64,000 nt of DNA, from contig JACIZI010000008.1 of the NCBI GenBank assembly GCA_014359475.1, forward strand, positions 62,001 to 126,000, in the 5' to 3' direction. The first letter of the stretch is position 1; each line of letters opens with the position of its first letter. Source of the stretch: Marinobacter sp. GTDB taxonomy: Bacteria; Pseudomonadota; Gammaproteobacteria; Pseudomonadales; Oleiphilaceae. This document shows, in pieces, positions 62,275 through 64,000 of the stretch. The notes beneath the pieces are model-generated. The model had not been told where the DNA came from and did no database searches. It saw nothing but the letters and a program-made list of their open reading frames with translations. Made by a program: the position numbers and the translations under genes.

Positions 62275-63441
62275 GTGGTACAAGTAGGTTTTATTTTTTT
62301 TCTTATTTTTGTATTGGTAAATGCATTTATTTCTTTTTTTAGTAAAAATTACAGGAAGTATGCTTTAATATTTTACTGGTTATCTGCTACACCGTTTATA
62401 GGTTTTACCGCATTTCGACAATGGGGTATAATGAGAGATGATAGAGCATATAAAAATATATTTAATAACCTCGACTTATCACATTTCAATGATGGTGTGT
62501 TAGCAGCTCGCGATCCGATTTGGTACTTTCTAGTTTTCCTTTTAAAATCGCTTTATGAGCATATAAATGTTATCGCCTACTTATCGGCGATTGTCTTTGT
62601 CGTAAAGTTATACGTACTTACTAAGCTTTGCACAAGAAAGAGTTTAAACTTAGTGCTTTTGGTATATTTATGCAGTTTTTGGCAGTTGCATGATTTGACT
62701 CAGTTTAGGGCGTCGCTTTCTGTAGCATTTTTCTTGTTTTTTTTATGGTCACTGGTTAATTCAAATAAAGCGCTTAGTTATTTATGGTATTTAGCATCAG
62801 TCCTTTCGCATAATTCTGCGTTTTTCGTAGCCATTTTTTGGGCTTTTGTTAGAGAAAAACGGAATGCTCATAGCATTTCATTGTCAAGGCTTTTCTTGCG
62901 TTCAGAGTCAAAAGAAAACGGATTTTCGGTAATTTTTTATCCGAGTCTTGGTGTTTCTTTTCTTTATTTTCTTACTTTTCTCTTGTTTATAGAATTTGGA
63001 ATTTTTTTAAGCCTGGAAGACGTCATGTCCCTTTTTGTAAGCGGCTTTTCAGAGCCTGCCAGCACACCATTAGGCCAGCTGGAAATGTATGGTGATAGGG
63101 CAGCTTCAGGTAACTACGATTCATTTAGATCATTGCCTCTAATTTTGTTATTAGTAGTTTGCCTTTACTTTTTTATGCTGCTAGAGTTTCGTAAAAAAGG
63201 ATTGAATAGGCGTGCTTTCTTAGGTTTTATATCTGTAATAATTGCAACATTTCTTTCTTGGGTTTTTGCAAGTATTTCAGATGTCCAAGTGCGGTTTTAC
63301 GAATTATTTTTTGTTGGAGCACTTTTGCTTTTAGGTCAAGTCCAGAATAAGCTTTCATTTTTGGCAGGAGTTATTTTAGCGTTCGCCTATTACGCAAAAC
63401 TTAACATTCTTTGGAATATATGGGATTTGTCTGCATTATGA
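62275..63441 (+). CDS. Wzy/EpsG-like polysaccharide polymerase
   Basis: A very hydrophobic protein of 388 residues (GTG at 62275 behind GGAAAG; the frame reaches a TTG at 62233) with about ten membrane segments, e.g. FIFFLIFVLVNAFISFF, LNLVLLVYLCSFWQLHDLTQ and LPLILLLVVCLYFFMLLEFR. RQWGIMRDDRAYKNIF early on and LTQFRASLSVAFFLF in the middle, with YLASVLSHNSAFFVAIFWAF, are the EpsG/Wzy pattern (conserved Arg and His in periplasmic loops). It would polymerise O-antigen or exopolysaccharide repeats. It is much more AT-rich than its surroundings. Confidence 0.8.
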   Translation: MVQVGFIFFLIFVLVNAFISFFSKNYRKYALIFYWLSATPFIGFTAFRQWGIMRDDRAYKNIFNNLDLSHFNDGVLAARDPIWYFLVFLLKSLYEHINVIAYLSAIVFVVKLYVLTKLCTRKSLNLVLLVYLCSFWQLHDLTQFRASLSVAFFLFFLWSLVNSNKALSYLWYLASVLSHNSAFFVAIFWAFVREKRNAHSISLSRLFLRSESKENGFSVIFYPSLGVSFLYFLTFLLFIEFGIFLSLEDVMSLFVSGFSEPASTPLGQLEMYGDRAASGNYDSFRSLPLILLLVVCLYFFMLLEFRKKGLNRRAFLGFISVIIATFLSWVFASISDVQVRFYELFFVGALLLLGQVQNKLSFLAGVILAFAYYAKLNILWNIWDLSAL

Positions 63442-64000
63442 AGAGGTTGAAGGTGCCTGGTTTGGAAGAAGACCTTGGTTCGCTAGCTTTCAGGTCAAGT
63501 GCGGCGTTTATTCTATGAAACCGAGACCAAACGTAGTCTGTAGCCCTATTTCGATATTTTGACCCAGTTGGTGTACATACATTTGGATTGATTCGAGAGA
63601 CTCCGGCAGATTTGCCAAATAACTAAATGCCATATATTTCACAGGTAAGGATTGAGAAGCTTGAAAAGCTATTTTCTTTGACGATGATTACCCTACGCCC
63701 AACGCAACGTCATCAACTTAAGCCTTGGAGAGGCCAAAAGCCAGCCCCAACGGGGGCCATTGGTGGGGTTTAGGCTGCATCATCGGAACGATATCGCGGC
63801 GGTGAGCGCCAGCTGAAGCGATTTTTCGGGGAGTGGGCTGGATTCCAGGCTGGTTTTGGCCGGAAGGAGCCGAGGTGCGCGTTTTCCAGGCGAGCGGAAG
63901 CCGACCGCTCCGGAAGCAGTCTTTTAGCGAGTAGCGAGTGATTGGATCCGGGTTTGTTAAGTCCGCTCAGCGGGTAGGCTTATACCCCTCGCAGCCTTTG
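63442..64000. other. No supported gene to the window end
   Basis: 559 bp with no convincing coding frame on either strand. A GC-rich stretch from about 63700 (AACGCAACGTCATCAACTTA onward) differs in composition from the AT-rich polymerase gene and has the look of insertion-sequence flank DNA, but I cannot name it. A CCCCAACGGGGG hairpin is at about 63747. The next gene must start outside the window. Confidence 0.35.

Noticed and set aside
1-64000. CRISPR array
   Set aside because: I found no series of regularly spaced identical repeats; the only multi-copy short sequences are tRNA-Lys, intron pieces, insertion-sequence ends and palindromes.

Overview
The window is chromosomal DNA from a GC-rich, Gram-negative gammaproteobacterium. 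Gene content, the Tol-Pal and RuvABC operons and the protein sequences point to Marinobacter or a close relative; this assignment comes from recognising protein families, not from a database search. Most of the window is ordinary core chromosome with two clearly accessory zones.

Layout. 1-6019 (minus strand): a lipopolysaccharide-core or envelope-glycan cluster of glycosyltransferases, an ELM1-like protein and a LpxL-type acyltransferase. Within 4585-7118 lies an unusual pile-up of broken genes: an internally deleted acyltransferase, a 27-codon manC remnant, a truncated waaA, an insertion-sequence stub and a damaged HTH gene. 7142-10472: tadA, galE, ugd and a HIT-family gene. 10602-17958: an orphan type VI secretion island (VgrG, DUF4123 adaptor, large VasX-like effector, candidate immunity protein). 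18793-32306: a CpdB-like nucleotidase, membrane stress proteins, fabR, aspS-ruvCAB and ybgC-tolQRAB-pal-cpoB, followed by two identical tRNA-Lys genes. 32799-45884: nadA, bepA, a TusA-like gene, an AI-2E-family permease, bcp, dapA-bamC-purC, a UDP-glucuronate epimerase, a RIO kinase and a 684-residue protein whose C-terminal half resembles cyanobacterial acyl-ACP reductase. 46112-49908: CBS-domain, GlsB-like, PhoX-like and DUF2235 proteins.

49939-57550 is the most interesting stretch. All its genes are on the minus strand. Three toxin-antitoxin pairs (ccdAB, a parDE-like pair, higBA) are separated by integron attC-like sites. The attC sites carry plus-strand remnants of a reverse-transcriptase-less group II intron, placed as known for group IIC-attC introns. 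I read this as an integron cassette array without a visible integrase (a CALIN) invaded by, and partly destroyed by, such introns. Next to it are a short Rho paralogue lacking the N-terminal RNA-binding domain and a duplicated DksA-type zinc-finger gene.

57674-64000 holds a two-gene operon of unknown function, a complete IS1380-family element with about 150-bp imperfect inverted repeats, decayed IS66 remnants and an AT-rich Wzy/EpsG-like polymerase gene that looks horizontally acquired.
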